Shown here piece after piece: positions 8,555-18,355 of a DNA stretch of 64,000 nucleotides. How positions within the stretch are numbered: the first letter of the stretch is position 1; each line of letters opens with the position of its first letter. Origin of the DNA: Aliidiomarina sp. B3213 (lineage in GTDB: Bacteria; Pseudomonadota; Gammaproteobacteria; Enterobacterales; Alteromonadaceae); the NCBI RefSeq assembly GCF_003290085.1, contig NZ_QMKJ01000001.1, forward strand, positions 930,001-994,000, given 5' to 3'. Position numbers and translations under genes: made by a program. The notes below the pieces were generated by a model. That model worked only from the letters and a program-made list of their open reading frames with translations, was not told the origin of the DNA and ran no database searches.

Positions 8555-9301
8555 CTACATAGAGCTGCGCTGGCGAACAGCTTCGAATAACGTAACCCCA
8601 GTAGCCACTGAAACATTCAAACTACTTACAGTTCCTTGGAGCGGTATAGAAATGAGTTCGTCGCAATGCTCTCGAGTAAGTCGGCGCATACCCGTACCTT
8701 CAGCACCCATAACAAATGCAACCGGGCCTTTGTAATCATGTTGATACACTGACGTTGTGGCTTCGCCAGCTGTTCCGTATATCCACACCCCTAACTGCTG
8801 CAAATCTTTTAGTGCTCGAGCTAGGTTTGTTACCACAACAAAAGGAACAATTTCAGCTGCACCACTCGCAACCTTACGAACTGTACTGTTGAGCGCCGCA
8901 GACTTGTCTTTAGGCACTATTACAGCCGTTACGCCGGCTGCATCTGCCGTACGTAAACACGCACCTAAATTGTGAGGATCCGTTACTTGGTCCAGCACCA
9001 GAAATAGTGGCGCGCCAGCAGCATTATCAACTAGGTCAGGTAAGGCAGACTCGGTAAGTTGAGGCGCAGGTTGCACAACCACCAAAACACCTTGGTGGTT
9101 ACCGCCGTCCGCTCGTTGATCTAGTGTTTTCTTTAAACAGAACTGCGGACGAATTCCTGCCTTTTTAGCCAGATCTACAACGGGCTGCACAGTGTCTTGT
9201 GTTTTTTCCTTTTGTACAAACAACTCCAGAACTCGCGTTGGCGCGTGCTCTAATATTGCGGCAACTGAATGCAACCCAAATACTTCTTCTTTTTTACTCA
9301 T
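8555..9301 (-). CDS. rlmB: 23S rRNA (guanosine-2'-O)-methyltransferase RlmB
   Basis: This SPOUT methyltransferase modifies G2251 of 23S rRNA. The 248-residue length is normal. The N-terminal substrate-binding domain starts EEVFGLHSVAAILEH. The SPOUT motifs are VTDPHNLGACLRTADAAGV, FVMGAEGTGMRRLTREHCD and IPLQGTVSSLNVSVATGVTLFE, which includes the cofactor-binding knot. Its start overlaps the rnr stop by 4 nt, the standard rnr-rlmB arrangement. Confidence 0.96.
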   Translation of the reverse strand: MSKKEEVFGLHSVAAILEHAPTRVLELFVQKEKTQDTVQPVVDLAKKAGIRPQFCLKKTLDQRADGGNHQGVLVVVQPAPQLTESALPDLVDNAAGAPLFLVLDQVTDPHNLGACLRTADAAGVTAVIVPKDKSAALNSTVRKVASGAAEIVPFVVVTNLARALKDLQQLGVWIYGTAGEATTSVYQHDYKGPVAFVMGAEGTGMRRLTREHCDELISIPLQGTVSSLNVSVATGVTLFEAVRQRSSM

Positions 9302-11628
9302 TTCTTGCGAGCCCTTGTCTTTTTCTTACCTGCTTTAGCTTTCAACTTCTTACCTTTTGTCGGCTTCTTCGACCGAGGCAAATCTGACTTTTTAGCCTTC
9401 CCTCTCCCTTTTGGCGGCGTTCGTTTAGGTGTAGACGGGGTGGCTAACTCTGTCTCACTCGCTGTAGAGCTCAACAGCATAAAGTTAATCTTCCGTTCAT
9501 CTAGGTCAACACTCGCCACTCTTACTTCTGCACTATCTCCAATGCGGAAAACCTTGCGCGACTGCTCACCGATCAATAAGTGTCGTTCAGCATCAAAATG
9601 ATAATAATCGCCAGGCAGCTCACTAATGTGCACCAACCCGTCAATCATCAACTCTGGAATACGAATGAATAAACCAAAGTTGGTTACCGAACTCACAACA
9701 CCTGAGAATTCATCGCCAACATGGTCCTGCATATATTCACATTTCAACCATTCATCCACTTGGCGTGTGGCTTCGTCGGCGCGTCGTTCAGTAGACGAGC
9801 AATGCGGACCTAAAAAATCTAATTGTTCGTCGGTATAAAAACACGCACCTTCAAGGCCAGCCAGTTCTGCCTTTTTGGTCTTCAGAATGTGTTTAATCAC
9901 TCGGTGCAAAATCAAGTCTGGGTAGCGGCGAATAGGTGAAGTGAAGTGTCCATAGGCTTCCAACGCCAGTCCAAAGTGCCCACGATTCTCCGCACTGTAA
10001 ACAGCTTGCTGAAGCGAACGTAGTAGCATCATTTGAATGAGTTCTTTGTCGGGCCGATCTTTAACTTGGTCGAGCACCGAACTAAAGTCGGCCGGTGTTG
10101 GCTTCTCATGGCCAGGCATGGTTATACCCAACTCGCCTAACAGTAATCTGAAACCTTGCAAACGCTCTTCGTCTGGTAGGTCGTGAATTCTGAATAAGGC
10201 TTTCGCCTCGTGCTTCTCCACAAATTGAGCAGCAGCAACGTTGGCCATAATCATGCACTCTTCAATGAGCATGTGCGCGTCGTTGCGTTTTACCGGCACT
10301 ATTTTGTCTATCTTGCGCTGAGCATTAAAAATAAACCGCGTTTCAACTGTATCGAAATCTATAGCTCCGCGTTGCTCGCGCTTAGCACGCAATACTTTGT
10401 ACAAAGCATGCAATTGTTCAATAGTAGTGAGCTGATGCTGATAACGCTGCCTCAGCTCAGGGTCGCCTTCCAAAATTTTTGCCACTTTAGTGTAGGTAAG
10501 ACGAGCATGAGAACGCATCAATGCCGGATAAAAAGTATAATTTTGCAGCTTACCGCGACTGCCAATTTGCATCTCTGCAACCATACACAAACGGTCGACA
10601 TCAGGGTTTAACGAACACAGTCCATTCGACAGCTTTTCTGGCAGCATGGGAATAACGTGATTCGGAAAGTAAACAGAATTACCACGGTCAGTCGCTTCCC
10701 GATCAAGCTCTGTTCCAACCCGCACGTAATGACTTACGTCAGCAATAGCTACCCATAAACGAAAGCCTTTTCCGTCGGGCTCACAATATACGGCGTCATC
10801 AAAATCTCGTGCATCTTCACCATCAATGGTAATTAACGGCAACTCCCTGAGATCAACACGACCTTCTTTGTCCGAATCTTGCACTTCCTCCGCAATTTTT
10901 CCGACTTCTTCTAGAACCTGAGCCGACCACTCTTGCGGTATGCCGTGCTCGCGAATGGCCATTTCAATTTCCATTCCCGGCGCCAAGTGTTCGCCCAACA
11001 CTTCTTTAATACGCCCCACAGGAGCACTTCTGCGCGTTGGTCGGTTAAGTAGTTCAGCAACTACAATTTGCCCTTGCCGCGCGCCATGACTCGACTCAGG
11101 AGGAATAACAATGTCTTGGCTAAGGCGACTGTCGTCAGGAACCACAAAACCTAAGCCTTGCTCAACAAAGTAGCGTCCTACTACTTCTTGTTTGCCCTGT
11201 TCAATAACTCTCACTACTCGTGCTTCTTGTCGACCCTTAGCGTCTGACTTTCCGGCTTTAACCAACACCGTATCGCCATGCATGACACCTTGCATCTGAT
11301 GGTGTGGTAAGAACAAATCCGGCCCTTCAGTTTCCAGTTGCACAAAGCCAAACCCGTCTCTGTGCCCTATAACTCTACCTTTTTTTAAATCCATACGCTC
11401 CGGCAAGCCGTAGCTTTCACCTTTGGTATAAACAAGTTGCCCATCACGCTCCATAGCACGTAACCGTCGCTTAAGACCGATTTGCTGGCGTTCATCAGTA
11501 AGTTTATATTTTTCGACAATGCGACTAAACGGAACGGGTTTAAGCTCTGCTTTCACCGTTGCTAGCAGTTCGTCGCGCGAAGGAATTTCTACATCGTAAT
11601 GTGGTGGTGTCGATTTATCTTCTGACAT
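9298..11628 (-). CDS. rnr: Ribonuclease R
   Basis: A processive 3'-5' exoribonuclease that degrades structured RNA and acts in rRNA and tmRNA-linked quality control. The 776 residues contain an N-terminal winged helix, two cold-shock domains (~70-240), the RNB catalytic domain with DGEDARDFDDAVYC aspartates, an S1 domain (~640-725) and a Lys/Arg-rich tail (KRTPPKGRGKAKK onward) typical of RNase R. The gene is divergent from the DUF885 lipoprotein and is followed by rlmB with a 4-nt overlap. Confidence 0.96.
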   Translation of the reverse strand: MSEDKSTPPHYDVEIPSRDELLATVKAELKPVPFSRIVEKYKLTDERQQIGLKRRLRAMERDGQLVYTKGESYGLPERMDLKKGRVIGHRDGFGFVQLETEGPDLFLPHHQMQGVMHGDTVLVKAGKSDAKGRQEARVVRVIEQGKQEVVGRYFVEQGLGFVVPDDSRLSQDIVIPPESSHGARQGQIVVAELLNRPTRRSAPVGRIKEVLGEHLAPGMEIEMAIREHGIPQEWSAQVLEEVGKIAEEVQDSDKEGRVDLRELPLITIDGEDARDFDDAVYCEPDGKGFRLWVAIADVSHYVRVGTELDREATDRGNSVYFPNHVIPMLPEKLSNGLCSLNPDVDRLCMVAEMQIGSRGKLQNYTFYPALMRSHARLTYTKVAKILEGDPELRQRYQHQLTTIEQLHALYKVLRAKREQRGAIDFDTVETRFIFNAQRKIDKIVPVKRNDAHMLIEECMIMANVAAAQFVEKHEAKALFRIHDLPDEERLQGFRLLLGELGITMPGHEKPTPADFSSVLDQVKDRPDKELIQMMLLRSLQQAVYSAENRGHFGLALEAYGHFTSPIRRYPDLILHRVIKHILKTKKAELAGLEGACFYTDEQLDFLGPHCSSTERRADEATRQVDEWLKCEYMQDHVGDEFSGVVSSVTNFGLFIRIPELMIDGLVHISELPGDYYHFDAERHLLIGEQSRKVFRIGDSAEVRVASVDLDERKINFMLLSSTASETELATPSTPKRTPPKGRGKAKKSDLPRSKKPTKGKKLKAKAGKKKTRARKK

Positions 11629-11757
11629 AGTTTCTCTTGTTTAATCAAGCCTCAGCACTAATAAGTCTGGGCTTTTCAGGCATTCTGTTGCAGTATAACA
11701 GTGACAATCTAGACCTGCGAGATAATTACAAATTCAATCACGACAAGGTACCCACTC

Positions 11758-13596
11758 ATGAGAAAAATAATACCCCTCGTTGTCGTATTTTTTCTTGCCG
11801 CCTGTGGTCAAGCTCCACAAACAGAAACGCAAGAACAAGATACTATGGCAAGCCAAGCAGAGCACACCGAAGCATTTAATACTTGGTTAGACGAACAGTA
11901 CGAAATCATGTTGCAACGCAGTCCTATGCAGCTTACCACTATGGGTCGCAAAGACCGCTACGGTGAACTCGACGATATGTCTGTCGAAGGTGAAGCTGAA
12001 AATTTAGCGTTCTACCAAAACATGGTACAAACCATGCGCGACACATTCGACTACGACGAGCTAACTGCAGACGCAAGACTGTCTTGGGACATCATTGAAT
12101 ACTCACTCGACCGTCAGCAATCGTCTGCAGAATTTAACGAATACGGTTATATCTTTAATCAAATGCAAGGCGCTCATACGGGTCTAGTACAATTTATGAT
12201 TGCCTACCACCGTGTCGACACTGCAGAAGACATGGAAGCTTACATTTCTCGCTTAGGCGAACTTGCTCGTGCTATCGGTCAGCTAACAGAACGTGCCCAA
12301 AGCAATGCGGAAGCGGGTATACGCGCTCCTCGGTTTGCCTACGACACTGTTATTTTAGAAACGCGTGGACTTATTTCTGGACAACCATTCGACGACAGTG
12401 AACGACCTTCGCCGCTATGGTCTGACGTAAATAATAAGGTTAACGCTTTATTAGAAAATGAAACCATTACTGCTGATCAAGCTGATAGCCTTAAGCAACA
12501 AGCTTCAGAAGCATTAGTGAGCGAAGTTCAACCAGCTTACGCGGCTCTTGCGAACTGGCTGGAAGCAGACATCGTGAACACCGTGGTTAACCCCACAGGT
12601 GTGAATCGTCATGAAGGTGGCTTAGCGTATTATCAAGACCGCTTAAAGCAGCACACCACAACAGATCTTACTGCTGATCAAATTCACCAGATTGGTTTAG
12701 ACGAAGTCGCTAGAATTCGTGCACAAATGGAAGACATTCAAGAGCAAATGGGCTTTGAAGGTACATTTACCGAATTCTTTGAATACATGAGAACCGACGA
12801 ACGTTTCTTCTACCCAGATACAGATGAAGGTCGCCAAGGTTACTTAGACGATTCTACGGCATACATCGAAGCCATCACCGAAAAGCTTCCGGAGTACTTC
12901 GGTATTCTTCCGCAAGCAGACCTAGTGGTTAAGCGTGTTGAAGCCTATCGTGAGCAAGACGGTGCAGCACAGCACTATTCTCGCGGAACGCCAGACGGTT
13001 CCAGACCTGGTGTTTACTATGCACACCTTTCAGACATGACCTCTATGCCTAAAACCGACATGGAAGCGATTGCTTACCACGAAGGTAATCCTGGTCACCA
13101 CATGCAAATCTCTATTGCACAAGAGTTAGAGAACATTCCGAAGTTCAGAACCACAATGTTCTTTACCGTGTTCGTTGAAGGCTGGGCACTATATGCGGAA
13201 GAACTGGCAGTTGAAATGGGTGGTTACCAAGAACTTTATTCAGAGTTCGGCCGCCTAGGTTCAGAAATTTGGCGTGCAGTTCGTTTAGTTGTAGACACTG
13301 GTATGCATGCCAAAGGCTGGACAGAGGAAGAAGCATTCGAATACTTCATGGCGAATGTTCCAACCGCTGAAGCATCAGCCCGCTCTGAAATTCAACGTTA
13401 TTTGGTCATGCCAGGACAAGCAACTTCCTACAAAATGGGCATGATTAAAATCCAAGAGCTGCGTGCTCACGCTGAACAAGAGTTAGGTGAAAACTTCGAC
13501 ATCAGAGGTTTCCACGACACAATTCTAGGTGGTGGTGCATTGCCGTTACCGCTACTTGAACGCAGAGTTATGCAGTGGATTGAAGAAAGTCGTTAA
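11758..13596 (+). CDS. DUF885-family lipoprotein, probable metallopeptidase
   Basis: This 612-residue protein has a lipoprotein signal peptide (lipobox LAAC, Cys16) and should be anchored in the envelope. The body matches the DUF885 family. It carries HEGNPGHH at residues 441-448, an HExxxH-like zinc motif, and a downstream glutamate-rich helix (FVEGWALYAEELAVEMG) expected to supply the third ligand. Family members are thought to be zinc peptidases, but no substrate can be assigned. It is monocistronic and ends with its own terminator. Confidence 0.85.
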   Translation: MRKIIPLVVVFFLAACGQAPQTETQEQDTMASQAEHTEAFNTWLDEQYEIMLQRSPMQLTTMGRKDRYGELDDMSVEGEAENLAFYQNMVQTMRDTFDYDELTADARLSWDIIEYSLDRQQSSAEFNEYGYIFNQMQGAHTGLVQFMIAYHRVDTAEDMEAYISRLGELARAIGQLTERAQSNAEAGIRAPRFAYDTVILETRGLISGQPFDDSERPSPLWSDVNNKVNALLENETITADQADSLKQQASEALVSEVQPAYAALANWLEADIVNTVVNPTGVNRHEGGLAYYQDRLKQHTTTDLTADQIHQIGLDEVARIRAQMEDIQEQMGFEGTFTEFFEYMRTDERFFYPDTDEGRQGYLDDSTAYIEAITEKLPEYFGILPQADLVVKRVEAYREQDGAAQHYSRGTPDGSRPGVYYAHLSDMTSMPKTDMEAIAYHEGNPGHHMQISIAQELENIPKFRTTMFFTVFVEGWALYAEELAVEMGGYQELYSEFGRLGSEIWRAVRLVVDTGMHAKGWTEEEAFEYFMANVPTAEASARSEIQRYLVMPGQATSYKMGMIKIQELRAHAEQELGENFDIRGFHDTILGGGALPLPLLERRVMQWIEESR

Positions 13597-13623
13597 TGAA
13601 TTGCATTTGATTTAGTGATCCGC

Positions 13624-13654
13624 AAAAGGAGCAGCTTTCATGTTGCTCCTTTTT
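13624..13654 (+). terminator. Rho-independent terminator after the DUF885 gene
   Basis: A 10-bp stem (AAAAGGAGCA / TGCTCCTTTT) with a 10-nt loop ends in a T-run. It lies 28 nt after the stop codon. Confidence 0.85.
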
Positions 13655-13701
13655 ATTTGCTCTTATTGCTTCCCACCTCACAACTAATCCCCCAATTTCC
13701 C

Positions 13702-13727
13702 TAAAGTTTTTTATCTATCTGCTCGAT
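13702..13727 (+). promoter_or_regulatory. Possible sigma-28 (FliA) promoter for the chemoreceptor
   Basis: TAAAGTTT (13702-13709) matches the flagellar sigma-28 -35 element perfectly. CGAT (13724-13727) lies about one base from the spacing expected of the -10 element GCCGATAA, which is otherwise poorly conserved here. The position, ~75 nt before a chemoreceptor gene, makes this plausible. Confidence 0.45.
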
Positions 13728-13802
13728 GTATATCGTGTATTTTTCAAACAACTGAACTATGCTGTTTGAATTGCGATTTCGTTTCTTTCATCGGAATTAC
13801 TT

Positions 13803-15746
13803 ATGCTCAATTTAAATCAATTAAAGCTGAAAACCCTTTTGGCAGGGGCCATGACCTTAGCCCTGTTCTTAACCATTCTCATCAGTTCGTTCGTAAATAT
13901 CGTCGGATTCTCTTCCATGTTTTACGAAGTTACCGAACAAGAGCATTTGCCGAATGTTGTTGAACGCGCAAAGTCTCAAATTGAATCGGAATTACGAACT
14001 CCTATCGCACTTTCTCAAAGTGTTGCGCAAAATACTTTTGTTCATGATTGGATTGAATCGGGCGAGAGCCGTTCCGAATTAAATGACGTTCTCGACTACA
14101 TGCAAAGCTTTGTTGACCGCAACGGAGCAGCTACCGTGTTTTGGGTTGTAAACGGAAGCAACAATTACTACACCGAATCTGGTCTATTCAAGCAAGTGTC
14201 CAGAAGCGTTGAGCGAGACTCTTGGTTTTTTAACTTTATCGAAAGTGGCCAAGACATGAACCTCAACCTAGACCCGAATGAAGAAACCGGCGCACTCACT
14301 GTATTCGTAAATGTGAGAGCTGAAGATGATAGAGGCAATGCACTCGGTGTTGCCGGCCTTGGTTACGACGTTTCTTCAATTATATCTCTGGTCAACGACA
14401 TTCAGGTTGGTGAAAACGGTTACATGTTCTTGCTAGACGGTAACGGAAGCATCGTTGCTCACCGCGACAGTAGCAGTGTGAACAAGTCACTATCATCGAT
14501 TAGCCGTTACGGGGAAATGTCACGCCAAATTTTGAATTCGGGCTCAAACTACCAACTACTCACCGGTGAAGTGGACGGAGAAGAATATTATGTAGCGACT
14601 TCAGGCCTAGCAGGACTAGACTGGAAACTTGTTACGCTTATGCCGAAAAGTGAGATTACGGGCAAGGTAAGTACCGTAGTTTGGCTCTCTGTTGGGTCTG
14701 CTATCGTACTCGCAGCATTATTCGTACTGCTCGCTTGGTATATTGCCAGCAAAGTGAGTACCAATATCACCCAAGTTGGCGACCGCTTGAAAGAAATGTC
14801 CGCTTCAGGTGGCGACTTAACTCAGCGTTTAGACGACACAACCGACAACGAGCTTGGATACTTGGCAGGCGGCTTTAACGCTATTCTGGCGAAGTTCTCT
14901 GACTTGGTTAAGGAAATCCAAGAGGCAGAACAAGCGATTAACCAGAGCGTTAAAAACTTACGTAAAACTTCTGAGCAGTCGGTAGACTATTCCGACGAAC
15001 AGCAGAAACAAACGCAAATTGTCGCATCAGCTATTAACGAGATGGGTCACACCATCGCAGACGTTTCATCGGTTGCACATAAAACAGCTTCAGACACAAC
15101 TAGCGCAGTGAACGACACGCATGAAACCAATGAAGTTATGCAGCACCTCTCAAGAACCATGACCGAGCTTGCAGAGTCGATGAAACAGAGTGAAAACTCA
15201 ATTTCAGATTTGGCTAGCCAGGCTGAAGCCATTAACTCTGTGGTCGACGTTATCAACGGCATTTCAGAACAAACTAATTTACTTGCACTGAACGCTGCTA
15301 TTGAAGCAGCTCGCGCAGGTGAGCAAGGCCGAGGCTTTGCCGTAGTGGCCGACGAAGTGAGAACGCTAGCGAGTCGTACACAAGATTCTACTCAGGAAAT
15401 TAGAAATCAAATTGAGCGCTTGCAACAAGCAACTTCAGTTTCACTCACGTCAATACAGGACGGCACGAAAAGCAGTATCGAGCTCTCCGAGCGCGCGCAA
15501 CAAGCGTCTAGCGCACTAGAAGCTATTCGCGCAAGATTTGACAGCATTAGTGAAGGCAACCACCAAGTGGCGACCGCAACTGAAGAGCAAACTACAGTTG
15601 TTGATCATGTAAACGAGTCAGCGCAGCAGATTACGTCTATGGCCAACAGCATTCACGAAAGTGCGACAAGCCAAATACAAGAAGTAGAAACACTGACAGC
15701 AAGAGCTCAGCACATGAGAGAAATTGTGAGTCAATTTAAGGTTTAA
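13803..15746 (+). CDS. Methyl-accepting chemotaxis protein with a periplasmic Cache domain
   Basis: A 647-residue chemoreceptor. Transmembrane helix 1 is at ~12-33, followed by a large periplasmic region (~35-290) of Cache type ([16 protein letters not shown]-like and [12 protein letters not shown] motifs). Helix 2 is at ~297-320, then HAMP and a long coiled-coil signalling domain. The hairpin tip [21 protein letters not shown] lies near residues 486-506, where CheA and CheW bind. There is no C-terminal CheR-docking pentapeptide. The ligand is unknown; the Cache fold commonly binds amino or organic acids. A possible sigma-28 promoter precedes it. Confidence 0.93.
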   Translation: MLNLNQLKLKTLLAGAMTLALFLTILISSFVNIVGFSSMFYEVTEQEHLPNVVERAKSQIESELRTPIALSQSVAQNTFVHDWIESGESRSELNDVLDYMQSFVDRNGAATVFWVVNGSNNYYTESGLFKQVSRSVERDSWFFNFIESGQDMNLNLDPNEETGALTVFVNVRAEDDRGNALGVAGLGYDVSSIISLVNDIQVGENGYMFLLDGNGSIVAHRDSSSVNKSLSSISRYGEMSRQILNSGSNYQLLTGEVDGEEYYVATSGLAGLDWKLVTLMPKSEITGKVSTVVWLSVGSAIVLAALFVLLAWYIASKVSTNITQVGDRLKEMSASGGDLTQRLDDTTDNELGYLAGGFNAILAKFSDLVKEIQEAEQAINQSVKNLRKTSEQSVDYSDEQQKQTQIVASAINEMGHTIADVSSVAHKTASDTTSAVNDTHETNEVMQHLSRTMTELAESMKQSENSISDLASQAEAINSVVDVINGISEQTNLLALNAAIEAARAGEQGRGFAVVADEVRTLASRTQDSTQEIRNQIERLQQATSVSLTSIQDGTKSSIELSERAQQASSALEAIRARFDSISEGNHQVATATEEQTTVVDHVNESAQQITSMANSIHESATSQIQEVETLTARAQHMREIVSQFKV

Positions 15747-15762
15747 CCAAGGGAACAAAGAC

Positions 15763-16467
15763 ATGAAAAAAATAATATTGTCGTTAACCTTCTCGTTGCT
15801 TTGCTTTGGCCAAGCACATGCTGAAACACAATGGTCTAGCTACAGCCTGACGTATTTGAACGGCTCCGACTACGAGGTTGGTGACCCCGACCGCGAAGTG
15901 CTTACCTTCGAGTATGCAGCAGGTACAAGCTGGGGTAGCCTATTCACATTCTTCGACCGCTTAGAGTCCTCTAACGGTTTCACAGAAACCTACGGTGAGT
16001 TCTCTCCGCGGGTACGCATGATGTCATTCGACGAAGGCGGTTTTCTTCAGGCTATTTCGGCAAGTGGCACTATAGAGGTAGGCCAAGGCTTCACGCATTA
16101 CCTTTATGGTATTGGCTCAGACTGGTCAGTTCCCGGCTTCAGCTACTTTAATGTTGATCTGTACCGCAGAAACAACGACGGTGGTGAAAGCAACTGGCAA
16201 ACCACAGTTGTATGGGGCATCCCTTTCGCCATCGGCAATAGTAAATGGCTTTACGACGGATTCATGGACTGGACTTCAGAAGTCGACGACGACAACCGTG
16301 CAGCAAGCATGAACCTTACTTCTCAATTAAAATGGGATATAGGTCATCACTTCGGCATGTCTACCCCACTCTATGTTGGCGTGGAATATGTTTACTGGAC
16401 CAACAAATTCGGCATTGATGGCGTAGACGAAAGAAACGCGAATTTATTGGTGAAATGGCATTTGTAA
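15763..16467 (+). CDS. Tsx-like outer membrane protein
   Basis: This 234-residue protein has a cleavable signal peptide (ending GQAHA) and alternating beta-strand, aromatic-rich sequence (TQWSSYSLTYLNGSDYEVG, LTFEYAAGTSWGSLFTFFDRL). It matches the Tsx/DUF5020 family of 12-stranded outer membrane channels for nucleosides. The C-terminal strand NANLLVKWHL fits a barrel end. It lies 17 nt after the chemoreceptor and may be co-transcribed; if so, chemotaxis toward a nucleoside-type ligand would be an attractive but unproven link. Confidence 0.75.
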   Translation: MKKIILSLTFSLLCFGQAHAETQWSSYSLTYLNGSDYEVGDPDREVLTFEYAAGTSWGSLFTFFDRLESSNGFTETYGEFSPRVRMMSFDEGGFLQAISASGTIEVGQGFTHYLYGIGSDWSVPGFSYFNVDLYRRNNDGGESNWQTTVVWGIPFAIGNSKWLYDGFMDWTSEVDDDNRAASMNLTSQLKWDIGHHFGMSTPLYVGVEYVYWTNKFGIDGVDERNANLLVKWHL

Positions 16468-16498
16468 GCAGGCTGACCTTTTTCAAGCTCTAAAACGC

Positions 16499-16526
16499 AA
16501 AAAACCGACTCGAGAGTCGGTTTTTT
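16499..16526. terminator. Bidirectional Rho-independent terminator
   Basis: A 12-bp A/T-ended stem (AAAAAACCGACT / AGTCGGTTTTTT) with a CGAG loop lies between the Tsx-like gene and the convergent tRNA-Leu gene. It has T-runs on both strands. Confidence 0.9.
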
Positions 16527-16562
16527 ATTGCGCTTACTTTTGCAAGTAAGGTAGTGCACGAA

Positions 16563-16649
16563 TGGTACCAGAGGCCGGACTTGAACCGGCACACCCTCGC
16601 GGGCGGCGGATTTTGAATCCGCTGCGTCTACCAATTCCGCCACTCTGGC
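16563..16649 (-). tRNA. tRNA-Leu (anticodon CAA)
   Basis: On the minus strand, the 87-nt gene has a 7-bp acceptor stem (GCCAGAG / CTCTGGT, with one G-U pair) and an encoded CCA end. The D-loop is GGTAGACGC. The anticodon loop TTCAAAA is flanked by GCGGA/TCCGC, giving anticodon CAA. A long variable arm (CGCCCGCGAGGGTG) shows class II, and the T-arm is GCCGGTTCAAGTCCGGC. It decodes UUG. Its own promoter lies upstream and the hairpin at 16499-16526 ends it. Confidence 0.97.
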
Positions 16650-16708
16650 TTTGGTATCCGTGCCGTTACCGCTTGCTTCACAAATGTGTCACCTGCGGAA
16701 CGAGGTGA

Positions 16709-16736
16709 ATTATACGGAAGCCTTTGCCTTAATCAA
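16709..16736 (-). promoter_or_regulatory. Promoter of tRNA-Leu
   Basis: On the minus strand, TTGATT (16736-16731) and a perfect TATAAT (16714-16709) are spaced by 16 nt, about 60 nt upstream of the mature tRNA 5' end. Confidence 0.65.
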
Positions 16737-16793
16737 GCAATCTATTCAAAAATTCGGTAGAATTTTCGCAAAATAAAAACGAGAGATGAATTT

Positions 16794-17288
16794 ATGAGCA
16801 GTACCGGGTTTCCAAGAGCAGGTTTCTTAGTTCGCATTGGCGCTATTGTATACGACTTCTTAGTGGTTCTTGCGGTTCTTATGTTTGCAGTAGCCGTTGC
16901 ACTAGCTTTTAGTGTTGCGCTCGACAAAACAGGAATTTGGCCATTGGGAGAAGCTGTAGACCATGCAGACCGGCTTTCCGGCAGCATTCTGTATACGTTG
17001 TACTTACTTACCGTGTTATTCGGTTTTTTTGCACTCTTCTGGCACCGTGGTGGGCAAACACTGGGAATGAAAGCTTGGCGCCTTCGTGTGCAAAATGAAA
17101 ACGGCAAACGAATTAGTTGGAAACAGGCCTTCTTACGCAGCGTAACGGCAATTGTTGGGTTGGGTAATCTTCGCGTTATTTGGGCTAAAGACAAGCTTGC
17201 GTGGCAAGACAAGATCGCCAAGTGTGAAGTTGTACGCCTTACTCCAGAAGCTAACCAGTTTAAGAACTGGAAGGAACAACAGCGTTAA
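16794..17288 (+). CDS. RDD family membrane protein
   Basis: A 164-residue protein with the RDD-family opening RAGFLVRIGAIVYDFLVVLAVLM, in which conserved Arg and Asp lie in the first membrane helix. A second helix is near 55-80 (YLLTVLFGFFALFW). The conserved WHRGGQTLGMKAWRLRVQ and KQAFLRSVTA segments follow. RDD proteins are small inner-membrane proteins, some linked to ion transport; no specific role is established here. Its 3' end overlaps the convergent lptG by 4 nt. Confidence 0.85.
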   Translation: MSSTGFPRAGFLVRIGAIVYDFLVVLAVLMFAVAVALAFSVALDKTGIWPLGEAVDHADRLSGSILYTLYLLTVLFGFFALFWHRGGQTLGMKAWRLRVQNENGKRISWKQAFLRSVTAIVGLGNLRVIWAKDKLAWQDKIAKCEVVRLTPEANQFKNWKEQQR

Positions 17289-18355
17289 GCTCTGCGCTGT
17301 TTCACCAGGAAATAAAGAGCAGCACTGGCAAATAACAAGCTAGGCATAATGGCAGCGAGCGCAGGTGGTACTTGGTATACCTGCGCGAACGGTCCAAACA
17401 CCTCGTTCGACACATAGAACACAAACCCGGTGATCACACCAAGCAACACCCGTGCGCCCATCGTTACAGAACGTAGCGGCCCAAAAATAAACGACAGCGC
17501 CACAAGCAACATAACCGCCACAGTTACCGGCGCAAATACTTTACGCCACAGTGCCAATTCGTAACGACTTGCGCTTTGGTTGTTGTCTCTTAAGTAACCC
17601 ACATATTCGAGTAGCCCAGAAATCGGTAACGACTCTGGCTTCACTGTAACAACACCTAGCTTCTCAGGCGTTAAACCTGAACTCCAGGGCATTGTTACCA
17701 CCTCTTCAGTAGTCACCTGCTGCTCTGAAAACTCGGTGATGGTTACGTCGTCGAATACCCAATCGTTACTGATATAACGCGCGTGCTCGCTTCTAATAAC
17801 GCGAACCAGCTCTAAGTCTTGGAATTCGTATACGGATATGTCGTTTAATGAACCGGTATTTTCAACCTGATCAATATGAATAAACGCGTCACCGTCTTTT
17901 GCCCATACTCCTTGGGGGGCACTAATCAACGCGCCTCCAGAAACAGCTTGCGCTCTTAACTGGCGAGCTTCTGCTTCAGCTTCTGGTGCGACCCACTCAC
18001 CAATGGCTAACACAGCGATCATCATCACCACGCTAGCCTTCATGACCGAGCCCATTAAATTAAGTTTGGAGCGCCCTGCTGCCATCATCACTACGAGCTC
18101 AGAGTTATTCGCCAATGCCCCCATACCAAGCAAACCACCGAGCAAAGTGGCCATAGGGAAAAACATTTCTACGTCGCGCGGAACACTTAATAATACAAAA
18201 GCTAAAACGTCCATCATGTCGTAGGTGCCACGCCCTATTGCGCGTAATTGTTCGACAAAACGAATAAGCGTAGAAAGTCCTGTAAGCACGCCTAGGCTTA
18301 CAAACGACATAAGAATAACGGTTTTACCAATATAGCGGTCGAGAATACTAATCAT
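17285..18355 (-). CDS. lptG: LPS export ABC transporter permease LptG
   Basis: LptG pairs with LptF to form the inner-membrane channel that pulls lipopolysaccharide from the membrane, powered by LptB. The 356-residue protein has a YjgP/YjgQ fold: an N-terminal helix set (LDRYIGKTVILMSFVSLGVLTG), a periplasmic jellyroll (~130-260) and C-terminal helices near 275-350. The coupling region ALWRKVFAPVTVAVMLLVALSFIFGPLRS is the typical LptG motif. It overlaps lptF by 4 nt, the standard lptFG pair. Confidence 0.95.
   Translation of the reverse strand: MISILDRYIGKTVILMSFVSLGVLTGLSTLIRFVEQLRAIGRGTYDMMDVLAFVLLSVPRDVEMFFPMATLLGGLLGMGALANNSELVVMMAAGRSKLNLMGSVMKASVVMMIAVLAIGEWVAPEAEAEARQLRAQAVSGGALISAPQGVWAKDGDAFIHIDQVENTGSLNDISVYEFQDLELVRVIRSEHARYISNDWVFDDVTITEFSEQQVTTEEVVTMPWSSGLTPEKLGVVTVKPESLPISGLLEYVGYLRDNNQSASRYELALWRKVFAPVTVAVMLLVALSFIFGPLRSVTMGARVLLGVITGFVFYVSNEVFGPFAQVYQVPPALAAIMPSLLFASAALYFLVKQRRA

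Noticed and set aside
16742-17221. 159-codon frame antisense to the RDD gene
   Set aside because: The sense-strand RDD protein is clearly conserved; the antisense frame is rich in Arg, Ser and Thr with no domain.
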